Source: Hypomesus transpacificus (taxonomy: Eukaryota; Chordata; Actinopteri; Osmeriformes; Osmeridae). From it: a stretch of DNA of 64,000 nt. The notes beneath the pieces are model-generated. The model did no database searches. It saw only the letters and a program-made list of their open reading frames with translations, and had not been told where the DNA came from. Every line of letters starts with the position of its first letter. The first letter of the stretch is position 1. Positions 12,123-31,411 of this stretch are shown here, piece by piece. Location of the stretch: positions 5,135,981-5,199,980 of the forward strand of contig NC_061064.1 in the NCBI RefSeq assembly GCF_021917145.1. Reading direction: 5' to 3'. Both the position numbers and the translations under genes were made by a program.

Positions 12123-12734
12123 TATTTTACTGAGGCTGAGCTTGCGCAATACACAAGTTACGGCCCTGCGTTAGCTGGTTTAGGTTTTGTTGTTGTTCCT
12201 AAAAAGGTGAAACCGTAAGAAGAGGTAAGGAGAACATTTTTGTTTAGTTGTTGCATGAGGTAAGAGTAGTTGAATATGTGTTTAACTATCTGACTTGCCT
12301 ACGATCTTACTTATTAAATCAGCATATACTGTTGATGGTCAGCAAGGGACGGGTACTGTAGCTAAGTTAGCTAGTCTAGCTAGCTCTGTCTAGCTAATGA
12401 AAAACATTTGTGGCCAGCTAGCTAGCCCTACTGCTAGTCGTAAGTTCCTTGTCTTTTTATATGGATATTTAATTACCCTGTTGTATAATAAGGCAACTTT
12501 CAACTGATACTGTATAATTTAGTAACGATTCATCGAAGTTTGTGGTGGAATTAATAATATTGTCTTGTGTAGCTGGCTATTTTCTGTCGAACTGAAAGCT
12601 TTCTTTAGACTACATTACAGCTGTACTGGGATATGTTGTCAGACATCAGAATAACTCGTTAACGTTGGATATTAATGCACGCTATCTAGTATCAGTCTAG
12701 TGCATTTATATAAGACAAAGGTCCATCTGCATCT

Positions 12735-12900
12735 TCTAGGACCTAGAAGAGGGAAACAAAACCCTGGTGCTCGGGACCCACTGTCCTGCATGGTTTTTGT
12801 TTCCCTGCTCCAACACACCTGATTCAATTGATGTTGGTTATCAGGCTTCTAATGAGCTTCATAACGACCTATTCATTAAAGTAGTCTGAACTATTACACC
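12735..12900. repeat. Dispersed fish repeat fragment in ei24 5' intron
   Basis: The segment containing CACTGTCCTGCATGG and TTTCCCTGCTCCAACACACC resembles a high-copy interspersed element I recall from several fish genomes. I cannot define its ends or class. It lies within the presumed first intron of ei24, upstream of the exon carrying the start codon. Confidence 0.45.
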
Positions 12901-13160
12901 ATGGCTATAACCAGCAAGTATTTAACTATCAAATGTTACCACACTAGTCTTAATAACATGTTTCTTCTTGAAAATCAGCAGGTTGTTAGAACTTCATTTG
13001 AACAGTAATTTACGGCATGCGACCAAGTCGAATGGTAAGTTGTTCAACTTTCTTCTGTGTTCAAACAGGTTGCAGGGTGAGCCCCTCCGTGCCATGATAG
13101 TTGAAAAGGTCCCCAGCCCCCCCTCCTTCTGCAGTTGATGGATCTGCAGCTGGCTTGGAG

Positions 13161-15403
<2,243 letters not shown>

Positions 15404-16935
15404 TGATCCCTAGAGGGCGACAGAGAGCCGCCTATCAGTTCTAGTCAGTAAAAAAAAGTGTGCGATTCTGGGAGAAGAATCACTCATCAGAAGGAGAAAT
15501 TACGTTTGTGTGGTTCAAGGGAGAGTTTTTAGTGTTTTTATTGAGTCTGTGGCCCTTTCATATTCTTTAGGTGCACCTATCAGGTGTGTTTTTAATGTGA
15601 ATAACTTTTTGGGGATTTGACTGCCCTGTGCCTCACCCTTAAACAACACTAATGTGATAATTTTTCATTTCCTTTATGTTTAATTGCTTTTTTTATGTAT
15701 GATGTGCCATTTGAGTGCTTTGGGCTTTTTCAAATACAGCACAGAGTTGCATAAATCTTTCTCAACTTTTTTGCCCCAATGCTTACAATTGCAATGTTTA
15801 CCATGTTTATTGCAGTTGATCAACCAATAGGTGATATGGAGGAGTACAAGGAATAGGTTACATTTTTACCAAACCCCAAGCTACATTAATTAAAGTTAGA
15901 GCCAGCTTTTTACACTGGTCAGGTGATTCTTGGTGTTCTTTATACAAAAGAATGAACGGACACATGAATCATCCCAAGTGTGGGACAAAAAGAAAACGCA
16001 GGGTCTCCATGTTCTCCATGTTCTCCATGTTCTCCATCCCCATTGAAGGAGAATATGTTCATTGATACGAGAAGCACATGGTGTTGTCTTGTGACGTTCT
16101 TCTGGGTTGCAAGTGACCTTCTCTCCCAGACTGGTTGTATTCTTGCACGTGGATTGCTTTTTGTCTGTGTAGTCAAGTTTTCACAGCCAGGTCTTTGGTC
16201 TAACAGCCAGAAATAATATTGTGCAGTAAAAACAAAGGGAGACTTTTCTTTTAACTATAAGTGCTTTTTTTTGTTGAGGAATCATATTTTACATTTCAGC
16301 AGGGGAGTTGGTCTAAATATCCCATCAAAAGGAAAGAGCATCCTTACTAACCAAATTCAAAAACGAGAGTTTTTCAGTTGTAGAGTGTTAATAGGTGACG
16401 CAAACTGTTTTGAACAAGTGGTTTTCTATGGGTGTGTAGATGGTTGACAAAGCTACATGGCCCTGCTGCTGGGTCAGAAGACACTGCCAAACTGCTTGAT
16501 CTTCTCTGTTTGGATTCATTTTTACTTTTATCAATGCGACACAAAGCACTGCAGTACACTGTAGGAAGGCATCACAGATCACCGATCTAACAGGGTTTTG
16601 TATGAAGGATGGTGCACACCTTATGATAGAGAATCCCTCCACTGATTGTTATATGTTCTCCACTGGTAAATCCATACAGACTGTGGGCTTCTTGTCACTT
16701 GTACTGTACATGATGTCACTAGGCTCCGAATGTTTAACCAAAACTACCGTGGGGGTATCATCCCCATCAAGCTTTCTTACTGTCATATTATGGGTTGGTG
16801 GGAGGGGAAGTGTTTTTGAAACGGTATGTAATTATTGTAAGAAGTGCATAGTGTTTATGTATGCAGATTGATATTTGTGAGTGAAGTTTTGTAAAAGTAT
16901 TATGCCTAATTTCAATAAAATTGGTCCGTATACAT
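15404..16935 (+). terminator. ei24 3' untranslated region and poly(A) signal
   Basis: About 1.5 kb of noncoding sequence follows the ei24 stop, ending at an AATAAA at 16914-16919. A short tandem repeat of a 9-bp CATGTTCTC unit lies near 16007-16040. Small reading frames here match nothing I recognise. Confidence 0.65.
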
Positions 16936-17339
16936 TACATTGTTGACTCCTTCACTTGTTTTTCATTGGAGTTCTAGTGGTGCAGTCCATTAACCATTTT
17001 TCATATTTACTGCAAGTGATTTTGTAGATCTTTGACTTTATAAACCGTGAGACCTATGTGATGGGAACTTAGTGTCAGATCTTATGTAATTAGACACTAA
17101 CTGTAGGTCCAACAGTAACTAAATGCATAGCACATTTCTAGTGTCATTTGCAGTCTAATTATGGATACACCCACTAAAATATACATAAAAATTGTTTTAT
17201 ATCATAAATGTATTCTCAGAGCCTCCGCACTCACTAGGTAGCAAGGACACGTCACTATTCAGGCCCAAGAAGAGAAAATAATGACAACGTATTGGCGAAT
17301 CAGAAAAGAGCAAGGCTACTGAGGACCGATGTTAAGCCA

Positions 17340-23471
<6,132 letters not shown>

Positions 23472-23880
23472 CACTATAATTACAGTGAAGAAGAAAATGA
23501 TTTGTGACTAGGCCATCATACGTTTATAAAGTACCACATACATCCGTACACGATAGAGAAAAACATTTAGAGATCACTTTAGTGGATCTCATCACAGCAT
23601 AGCTAAATAAAATAATAAAATTACCAGTATAATGGCATCTACACACATCTGTATCTAGATATTATTATGTTGATGATCAAATTAAGTATGTTTTTTTACT
23701 AAAGAACAGTAGGATCTGTCTAATCATTTAGAGACCTATTGCACTATTTCTGCAGCTTTAGGGGTACCTACGTTGTGGGTTTTGTGGCCACATTTCCAGT
23801 GACAACTTAAAAAAAGTAGTTTCTTCAAGTAGGTCACCGCATGGAAAGTTTGCAATTTCAAAAGCCATTATAATGGACTT

Positions 23881-24651
23881 TGTGCTGGAGGAGGCCTATA
23901 CAACAGAGCATTGGCTGGTCAGAATATACAAGGTACACAAGTTCCTGTTTTTATCAACTGGATCTTTCCAAAAATCAAATAAGGGTGCGGTGCACCAACT
24001 AAACGGTCTGTCACACCACTGTACGTGTCATATGTGCTGCTCTACTTGCTTATCGTGAGAACATTAGCTTGCAATAGCTTCAGTGTGGTTATGGCACGGA
24101 ATGTGTAAACCACGTCCCGTGAATTTTACTGTGTGACTTAAAAAAAGCCTTGTGTTTAAACCTTTCACCTTTTCAGGTGAAAGATCTGGACAACCGAGGA
24201 CTGTCACGGACGTAGAGCCTCCCTACCTGTCCACGTTCACACACCTGTTAGCACACAGCACTGAAGCCTTCCCCTGTGGTCAGCAGACAAGTGTGAAATT
24301 CAAACTTTTTATACTTTTTGTTGGGAATTCCAGAATGAGATTTGTTTTGATTTTGTTTTACCTACCAGTGTGGTGTTTTGTCTGGATAACAGAGGGATGT
24401 GGTGTCATAACGTCCAATTCAATGTCAAGAGGTGATTTCTGCAATCAGTGGCCAAAAGATACATTTGTCAGTGAGCTTTGAATTTTTACAATGTGGTCAA
24501 TTAAAGAGGGATAAACAAGTTGTTGTTAAATGTTTCTTGTTTTTAATATGCTTTGCCAACGGTTAAAGGACAACTTAAGTTGCGATGCTTTTCAGTAAAA
24601 AAATAAATACTTGCATAACACAATTGTTAAGATGTCAGACATCTAACATCT
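23881..24651 (+). pseudogene. Tandem duplication copy 2: truncated stt3a 3' fragment
   Basis: Second copy of the stt3a tail. It lacks the acceptor and first half of the penultimate exon, so that exon cannot be spliced normally. The terminal-exon acceptor and its 13 codons (about 24177-24215) are identical to copy 1, so it could in principle serve as an alternative terminal exon giving the same protein with a different 3' untranslated region. The left junction follows GGACTTT, a string that also occurs just before the homologous block in copy 1. The 409 bp between the copies are unique and AT-rich. Confidence 0.9.
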
Positions 24652-25214
24652 AACAACTGTATACAGTTTCTCAAGAATTGGATGCAAGACATCTTGCCAT
24701 AAAAGTAATTAAAGTTCAAGAGTTACTTATTATATCAAATGTTACAAGACATGGAGAAACAATTTACCTTTACATTTAATTTTTTGTTATTTCTTTATTA
24801 CCATGTTCTTTTCAGAGAGGATCTACATATTTTACAGAATTGTGCCTTTCTTACTGACAGGATAATGAATACAACTAGATTAATACTCTTTCTATGAACA
24901 TCTCAAGTTTTAGTCAACCCTTTAAATGAAGTCAAAATATGATTCTTGTTTTGACAGGTCTAGTCAGTCAAATTTGTGTATTTCATTGGGAGAATCAAAT
25001 TAATTCAGTATTGATTTTTTTTTATGTGGAAAACATTCTGTTAAGCCTTGTTCATTTACTGCTCCCAAAATACTTTGATTTAGCTATCTGTTTACTGCAT
25101 GTCATATAGAAACTGGTACGTTTGGGGGTGGTCCTTTTTCCAACAGGTATAAATGATTGTGCTGAAGTTCATTTTTGACCTTCCTGCATCAAACAATCTC
25201 ATCAGGCTGCTGAT
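24652..25214. other. AT-rich spacer, presumed promoter of the CD225-family gene
   Basis: No coding sequence is recognisable. An acceptor-like TTCCAACAG near 25146 may begin the exon carrying the next start codon, implying a noncoding first exon upstream. Confidence 0.35.
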
Positions 25215-25694
25215 ATGCCATCCCAAGATGTTGAGTTGCAGATGCAAAGACGAGTGTTGGAACATGTCCTGTTGGAACATGTCCTGTTGGAACATGTCCT
25301 GTTGGAACATGTCCTGTTGGAACATGTCCTGTTGGAACATGTCCAACACTCTGTGCCCGACTACTGGTGCTGGTCTGTGCTCAATATGATCTTCTGCTGC
25401 CTCCCATTTGGTGTTGTGGCTCTCAGATTCTCCAGAAGGGTGAGTCTTGTTGTCTTTGTGTGATATGAGCAGTCTACTTTAAAAAGCCTGAAGTCTATCT
25501 CAAATCTAAATCTGTTGGCATTTTAGGTGTCCAAAAAAATGGTCCAGAGAGATGTGGAGTTTGCTGGAGCAAAGACTGCATCAGAATGGGCCCTTGCATG
25601 CAACGTGCTGTCACTAATTACAGGAATTGGCTGTTGGATTTATATTGTTAATACCTATAGTAATACATTTAATCAACAAGAAATGGTCCTATAA
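25215..25694 (+). CDS. CD225/IFITM (dispanin) family small membrane protein with N-terminal repeat
   Basis: Two coding exons, 25215-25439 and 25527-25694, give 130 residues. After 13 residues comes a pentapeptide repeat of LEHVL type in which Glu-His-Val recurs six times (residues 16-43). A CD225-type domain follows: PDYWCWSVLNMIFCCLPFG as membrane segment 1, with the hallmark double cysteine, then a short basic loop, an acidic-Ala stretch (RDVEFAGAKTAS) where the family usually has GDxxxA, and membrane segment 2 (ACNVLSLITGIGCWIYIV). CD225 proteins sit in endosomal or plasma membranes; some restrict virus entry, others act in synapses or metabolism, and I cannot say which subgroup this is. 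The intron position inside the domain loop is typical of the family. AATAAA lies at 25795. The repeat makes the N-terminus unusual. Confidence 0.75.
25256..25346 (+). repeat. 15-bp tandem repeat in coding exon: six p53-type half-sites
   Basis: GAACATGTCC occurs at 25260, 25275, 25290, 25305, 25320 and 25335, exactly 15 bp apart with TGTTG between copies. Because the unit is a multiple of three, copy-number change keeps the reading frame and only adds or removes LEHVL pentapeptides. Each 10-mer fits the p53-family half-site consensus RRRCWWGYYY with no mismatch, so adjacent copies form full sites with a 5-bp spacer. Confidence 0.9.
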
Positions 25695-26296
25695 ACTTAA
25701 TTTGTAACTGCAATTTGCTATGACCATTTGCTAATTTGAACAAGAAACGGTGTTCACAAAAGATGTTATTGTAATTTGACTTCCAAACATTTATAATAAA
25801 CACCATTTCAGCATTTGATTAAAAAGAATAAGTAAATATTGTCATTTGTCTTTTTAAACTATAGGATATTATCATGACTATGATCACATGAAGAGAAAAA
25901 TGCGATTTCTCCACAATTACCTAATACCGTCCACAAAATCGTGGTCGGAAACACAGGCAATGGATACAAAAATAAGAAGGTTGGGGGGTACTTAAGTGTT
26001 TGGGATTGGCTAATAAACAATTTTTAAGGAGAAAATATTCCAACATAGTTTTCATTTGTTGTAGTTAGGGTTTCCCGCAGAACATTTGTTAGTTAATGGG
26101 AGATAGCTGTTACAGGTGAATAGGAACTTAAAGGTGGATGAGCGGTTATAGGGAATCGGGCTAGTAAACAGAAGTTGTCCACTACAGGGGCCATACATTA
26201 CATGGGTCAGTAGATAAATTACATTTTTGTAATATGTCAGTGGTAAGACAAACATTAGGCCCTACTCCTTCAAATCAGTATACTGAAACATTGACA

Positions 26297-27084
26297 TAGG
26301 GTGACCAGACGGGGGGGAGCCTCCCGTGTCATGCCCTCCCGTGTCATGCCCTCCCGTCTCATGCCCTCCCGTCTCATGCCCTCCCGTCTCGTCTCATGCC
26401 CTCCCGTCTCATCTCATGCCCTCCCGTCTCATGCCCTCCCGTCTTATCTCATGCCCTCCCGTCGGTCTCATCTCATGCCCTCCCCGAGCTTCTACTTTTC
26501 AAAGTAAAAGGAAAGAGTGTAACATGTTTATTTTTGTATTCTTGTGTGTTCAGATCCTCGTTATACCTCCTCAGGATTATTTTTTTGTAAAGACACTGAT
26601 GTGTACCTTAAGGAAAATCACAGAAAGAAACCATCAAAGTCTGCAAACTTAAATTGCTCTGGGAAACGTTGGCTAATATTCGAATATTTGCTAACAAATG
26701 TCAAAATAAAACGCTGATGCAGTTTTAAATGGAAGTCATCACAGGTTTCATCAAATATAGGCTACGTTAACTTCAGGGACACAACAATAACATAAAAAAA
26801 TCAGCAAACTATATGTATGGATAAAATTGTTAATTTAACAGTTTAAACTTTTTCAATTAAATGCAACAAACGTGCACAAACTTACCCGTGACTCCATCTG
26901 GAAAATAATTCGCGATTTCGTATTTTTGACCTTCTGAATTTACAGTTGGACACGCCTGAGCATGAGACGGGAAGCTCATCTCTCTTTTTGAGATAGGGTG
27001 ACCTTCTTGCGCGAGCTCTGACTGTAGAGAGAACTGTCATTTTGATCATTTTGACCGGGTAAAAGAGGACGTCTGGTCACCCTA
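26297..27084. mobile_element. MITE-like element with 13-bp inverted termini and TA target site
   Basis: The left end GGGTGACCAGACG (26299-26311) is matched exactly by the reverse complement of the right end (27070-27082). Each side is flanked by TA, which fits TA-targeting Tc1/mariner-type mobilisation, although I cannot name the family. There is no transposase reading frame. A CCCTCCCGTCTCATG minisatellite has grown next to the left terminus. Confidence 0.65.
26320..26490 (+). repeat. Minisatellite, about 15-bp unit of CATGCCCTCCCGTCT type
   Basis: About ten imperfect copies of CATGCCCTCCCGTCT, some with an inserted CGTCT or CATCT, form a pyrimidine-rich array inside the MITE-like element. 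The open frames it creates in all three forward phases are repeat artefacts. Confidence 0.85.
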
Positions 27085-27959
27085 ATTAATTAACACACCT
27101 GGGATCAGTCTGTGTCCTACGTAGACTGGGACATTCGAGACAGAACGTTTTTGTTTTCATCCCTTGGGTGTGTACATTATGTTTAGAGATTTCGTGATTT
27201 GTAGGGGTTCCGGTCAATGATGCAACCAACTGACAGCTACATTCCAGAAACATTCCCTCACTTTTTTTATATTGCTGGAATCATGTAACTAGGTGAGATA
27301 TAGGACAACATGAAAGACATTTGTGAATCAGTGGGATGCACATCAAGCTGTCAGTCAGCTCGATGTCTATTTGGGTGTAGGCAACTTGAACGATGAATTA
27401 TCTTGCATGTTTCAAACATTCAAACACACAGTAGTCCTTATTCAGAAACAGAGCCCGCCTCCCAGATATCTAATGCCCAATACATTCAGTCAGTTGCTTT
27501 AAGAAAAGGCATTCAATTGGCTAAACGAACCGTCTACCAACATCGTGTTGACCAATGCGAAAGAAGCATTTCGTATCTAATGCAGCGCCAATCTTAAATG
27601 CGAATAAGACCGTACGAAGACGTTGTTGCGACCTGGACCTAGGATATCTGACAAATCCTCAGTTTTTGAAAGTGAAGTTGCACAGGTAAGTCGTATACAT
27701 AAATCTGGTGTATTTATGAACAAATTACTTAAGTTGTGATGTAATGAATACTCGCTGTTTACGCAAGTCAGTTATTTCAAGTGTTAGCTACAGTAGATAA
27801 TATGTTCGTGCACATGGACTGACATAATTTCTGTAAGCTACTGTATACGAGATATAACTCAGTTAACTGTAGCTGTGGCAAGCTAGTTTCGCTTTGTAGA
27901 ATTGTTGTTTTAACTAGCATGCTAATGGATGGCTTTTTATTAGGGACGTCGAAAACGCA
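27085..27959 (+). promoter_or_regulatory. ckap2 upstream region and noncoding first exon
   Basis: No protein gene is recognised. A plausible noncoding first exon lies near 27620-27686, ending at a CAG/GTAAGT donor. The exon with the start codon begins after the acceptor TTATTAG at 27943. Inverted CCAAT boxes (ATTGG) occur near 27518 and CCAAT near 27552, consistent with a CCAAT-driven cell-cycle promoter, though this is only a motif observation. Confidence 0.4.
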
Positions 27960-30900
27960 ATGGAGACCATTTCAAAAGCAAAGGTCAACCTTAAAAAGGT
28001 ACAGTACGGAAAAAGGCGAAACTACAGAGATTCTTGAGTTACATTGGCACCGTATTGCTCGTTGGTTTTTTAAAAATGTATCCTAACCTGTAGCTTTGTC
28101 CATTTTGTCTACATTAGCGTAACAAAGAGAACACGAGACCAGCAAGTGGTCTCACTAAGACCTTAAATAAAAGGGAGGTCTCCAAAACAGTGACAACTTC
28201 ATCTGCTCCTTTGCATTCAAAGCTTGATGAAAAGGAAATTATTCTGGGACAGGAAGCAGATGTGGTGAAAAAGGTCAAGACAGGGCAGGGGGCAGCAAGT
28301 GACGCTAAATCACGCCACACACTCAGCCAGGCTTTCCTGACCAAACAGGCTGTCAGACAGAGAAAGATTGTCACAGAGGCTCCAAAGCTACAGGCTTCCA
28401 TACCCCTTAAGCCTGCACCAGGCACCTACAAAGGCAGAGTTGTCCAGTCCAAAATTGGGGCTATCTGGAAGTCTAGTTGTAGCTTGGATGGAGGAGCAGA
28501 AAACAAAGCATCCACAAAACCATCAGTGCCCAAGGTTGAAACACAGAAGACGAGAAATTTGACCAAATCCTTCTCTGACTTGCATGGGCGTGGCACACAG
28601 AAGCCTCCTCAAGGTCAACCCTCCAAATCCAAGTCTGTTACGGACGGGCCAAATCTGGTCCCCAAACGCCCTGCTGCCAGCGGGCCTGCAGCCTCTCGCG
28701 ATGCAGGTCCCCCTGCCCGACATGCTCCATGTGGATACCCGCCTCGTGCCAGCTCCACTAAGCCTGCCATGGCATCCAAGGGAACAGAGTCACGGAGCAC
28801 CAAGCCTAAGATGCCTGTTCAAAATCCGAAGGTCAACAAGCCTGCTGTATCAAGCACCCTCAGTCAGTACCGAGTACACACTGACACTGCTGAAGAGAGG
28901 AAGTGGGTGCCCTTTTCATTACCACAATTCAAAAACATTTGTCAGTGAAAACGTCTTAATTGTGTAAATTCCTTTTGTAAGTGATCTGTTCTGAGTTAAC
29001 AACTATCTTTTATATTCTTGACCACCAGAGTAAAGCTGGCAGAGTGGTTAGCATCCAAAGGGAAGACTTTGAAAAGACCCCCGATGACATCGCGGGCAGC
29101 CCCAATAACCAGACTGGTTGAGGTGATTGAAGTCCAGGCCCCATCCCAAATAATCCCTGAGCCAAAGTCCAGTGGTGAGCCTCAACCTCCTGCCCAGACT
29201 GAGACTAAACCACAGCCTGGTCTGCAAGCTCCAGATCCCAACATCGCTCCTCCACCTGATAACAACCAGGGACCAGAGCTGCTGACTGCATGTTCCTCAA
29301 GTCCACTGATCATGAACACAACTTTAGACCTGCTTGACAACTCTGATATGGACCTCCCGGTTGACCCAGAGGTCAGAATTGATGATGTAAGAACTTTGTT
29401 TTTATATATATATATTAATAATTAAAAAAATGTTGGGGGTGGGGCTACAGTTTAAGGTTCCTGTTTCATAGTTTGTCACACGGTAATGTAGAATGTGTGC
29501 TGCTAGGGGGCAGTCTGGTCACTGACTGACCCAAGGCAGAAATTACATCCCTGGCGTGGGACCACATGTTTACTACTTGCTCTTTTTATTGATGATGGTG
29601 CCAGATGGTATCCTAACTTTCTCTTGTCCATTTTTACCTTAGGTTGTAGTAAACCTTTGTAGTGTTTTGGAGGCCATGGAGGCGCCCTCTCAGTGTGTAG
29701 ATGGTAAGAGTTGGGGTTGTTTGTTTCTTGAAGTAATACATTCATGTTATTAAATTGACTATAATCAGGTGGTTGACATTTCATCTATAACTTTTTTGCC
29801 CCTCCATATTAGAACCAGAAGAGACCCAGGATGAATTTGTGGAGGAGAATGTGGTACATGATGAGCCAAATAACAAGGAGAACGAATTGCCTGAGACTGT
29901 TTTAGACGTCGTCAAGTCAGAGGATGATGTAAAGAGTGTGGCTGAAGAGAGGGCCTCAAAGAAGATAAACGAGTCCTGTAGCGAGGAAGGGGAATCTGAT
30001 TGTGAGGACCTGACGGGGACCACGCCAGAGACTCAAGGAGCATCTCTGGTGAAATACAGCGTGAGGACGACTCCGTACCTGCAAAGGTGAGTCTTGTCTC
30101 CTCTGAAAACGAAAACCATCGACTGGGTAGATTCCCATGCAAGTGTTACTAGCCCTCAATCCATTTGTTATGCACGCCTCCCGAAAGAGGGAACGCAATG
30201 CCCCGCTGCACACAAGAACCCTGGGACTGGACGAATTGAGATATGGAGTCGTGGTGCGAAACAAGGCCAACAGTATTTAGTGAAATAAACGTGCAGGGGA
30301 AAAGGGGCTAGGCACGACCAAAACAAAGAAAGCAAAATAATAATCTCTATCCCTACCTTATCACAGTAATCCCCTAACTAGCACCGTAATTCTGGCACTC
30401 TACCCAAAATACAGGGGTTGGTCGGCCCAGGTCTTACCTAGTGTATATAGACAATAAGGTTATCCTGCGGGTGGTGTAAGCCCTGGGGCCTCTTGCCTAA
30501 AGCACGTGGCTTTCCCCTTCCCCCTGGGAACAAAAGCAGAAGGGTGTTATCCCAAATAATAATGAACAATGTTACCACAGATACAAATGACCGATACAGA
30601 CCCCCAAATGTCAGAAAGCAGCACACAGAACAATAGAGTCAGCAGTCAGCCAAGCTTCCTAGCTGGTCAAACACTGGGGCTTATATGAGGCATAGCACAG
30701 GTGCAGCCACCGATGAGGGGGGGGGCGGAGCGGAGTCCTGATCAGGGACTTCGACCTATCAGCCGCTGCATCTAAAGCTATCCTGCCCAGGATGACAAAC
30801 CTGAAGGAAAAAGAGCCCCCCCACACACACACACACAAACCACAAACAAACAGACATACGGACAGAGAACCACATTGGAACACTGGGGACGTAACATTTT

Positions 30901-31411
30901 ACATTTACATTTAGTCATTTAGCAGACGCTCTTATCCAGAGCGACTTACAGTAAGTACAGGGACATTCCCCCCGAAGCAAGTAGGGTGAAGTGCCTTGCC
31001 CAAGGACACAACGTCAGTTGGCACGGCAGGGAATCGATCCGGCAACCTTCTGATTACTAGCCAGACTCCCTCACCGCTCAGCCATCTGACTCCCGCTAAC
31101 ACATTTCTCATACTTATTTAATATTTGTTCTTAGTGTCAAGAAAACCATGGAGGGTGAAGCAAGTGCTACTGGCTCGAGTAGGAAGAACACCATAAAGGA
31201 CCTCAAGTTCCTGACACCAGTGCGCCGTTCCTGTCGCATCCAACGCAAGTCGTCTCGTCTGCCTGGCATGCTGACCGACCACGACCCCTGTGTGTCGTCG
31301 CTGGCTGAACTGGTTCAACTGGATGATGATGCCAATGCCTACATTTACAGGAAGAACCCAGCTCTCCTGGAGGAGCTTCCAGACCATGCAAAAGACCTTG
31401 GGAAGATCTGA
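27960..31411 (+). CDS. ckap2: Cytoskeleton-associated protein 2 (mitotic spindle protein)
   Basis: Six coding exons (27960-27998, 28118-28902, 29029-29386, 29643-29703, 29813-30086, 31135-31411) join in frame to 597 residues. CKAP2 binds and stabilises spindle microtubules in mitosis. The N-terminal half is basic and rich in Lys, Ser and Pro (pI-high, disordered). The family motif TAEERKVKLAEWLASKGKTL then KRPPM crosses the exon 3/4 join. An acidic stretch follows, then the conserved C-terminal domain: KYSVRTTPYLQSVKK, DLKFLTPVRRSCRIQ and LTDHDPCVSSLAELV. These C-terminal motifs fit CKAP2 better than the paralogue CKAP2L. The region that is a helical module in mammals (FWxxMxEEDE-type) is not recognisable here; only a short MNTTLDLLDNSD-like piece remains. 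AATAAA lies at 31766. The last intron contains a SINE. Confidence 0.9.
30893..31096 (-). mobile_element. tRNA-derived SINE in the last ckap2 intron, antisense
   Basis: Read on the minus strand, the element starts near 31096 with a tRNA-like head: an A-box match TGGCTGAGCGG and, after a tRNA-like spacing, a B-box-like GGATCGATTCC. This resembles a Leu/Ser-type tRNA. The tail runs through TAAGAGCGTCTGCTAAATGA to a TAAATGTAAA-type end near 30893. I recall this sequence as a very abundant short interspersed repeat in teleosts. It ends about 40 bp before the final ckap2 acceptor. Confidence 0.7.

Noticed and set aside
25092-25349. Minus-strand frame with repeated Met-Phe-Gln-Gln-Asp, and the array as a possible CRISPR
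   Set aside because: The 15-bp unit is a plain tandem repeat without unique spacers; the plus-strand frame continues into a CD225 domain, so the minus frame is its shadow.
26301-26652. Three overlapping forward frames rich in Met-Pro-Ser-Arg
   Set aside because: They are frames of the 15-bp minisatellite; the composition follows the DNA repeat.
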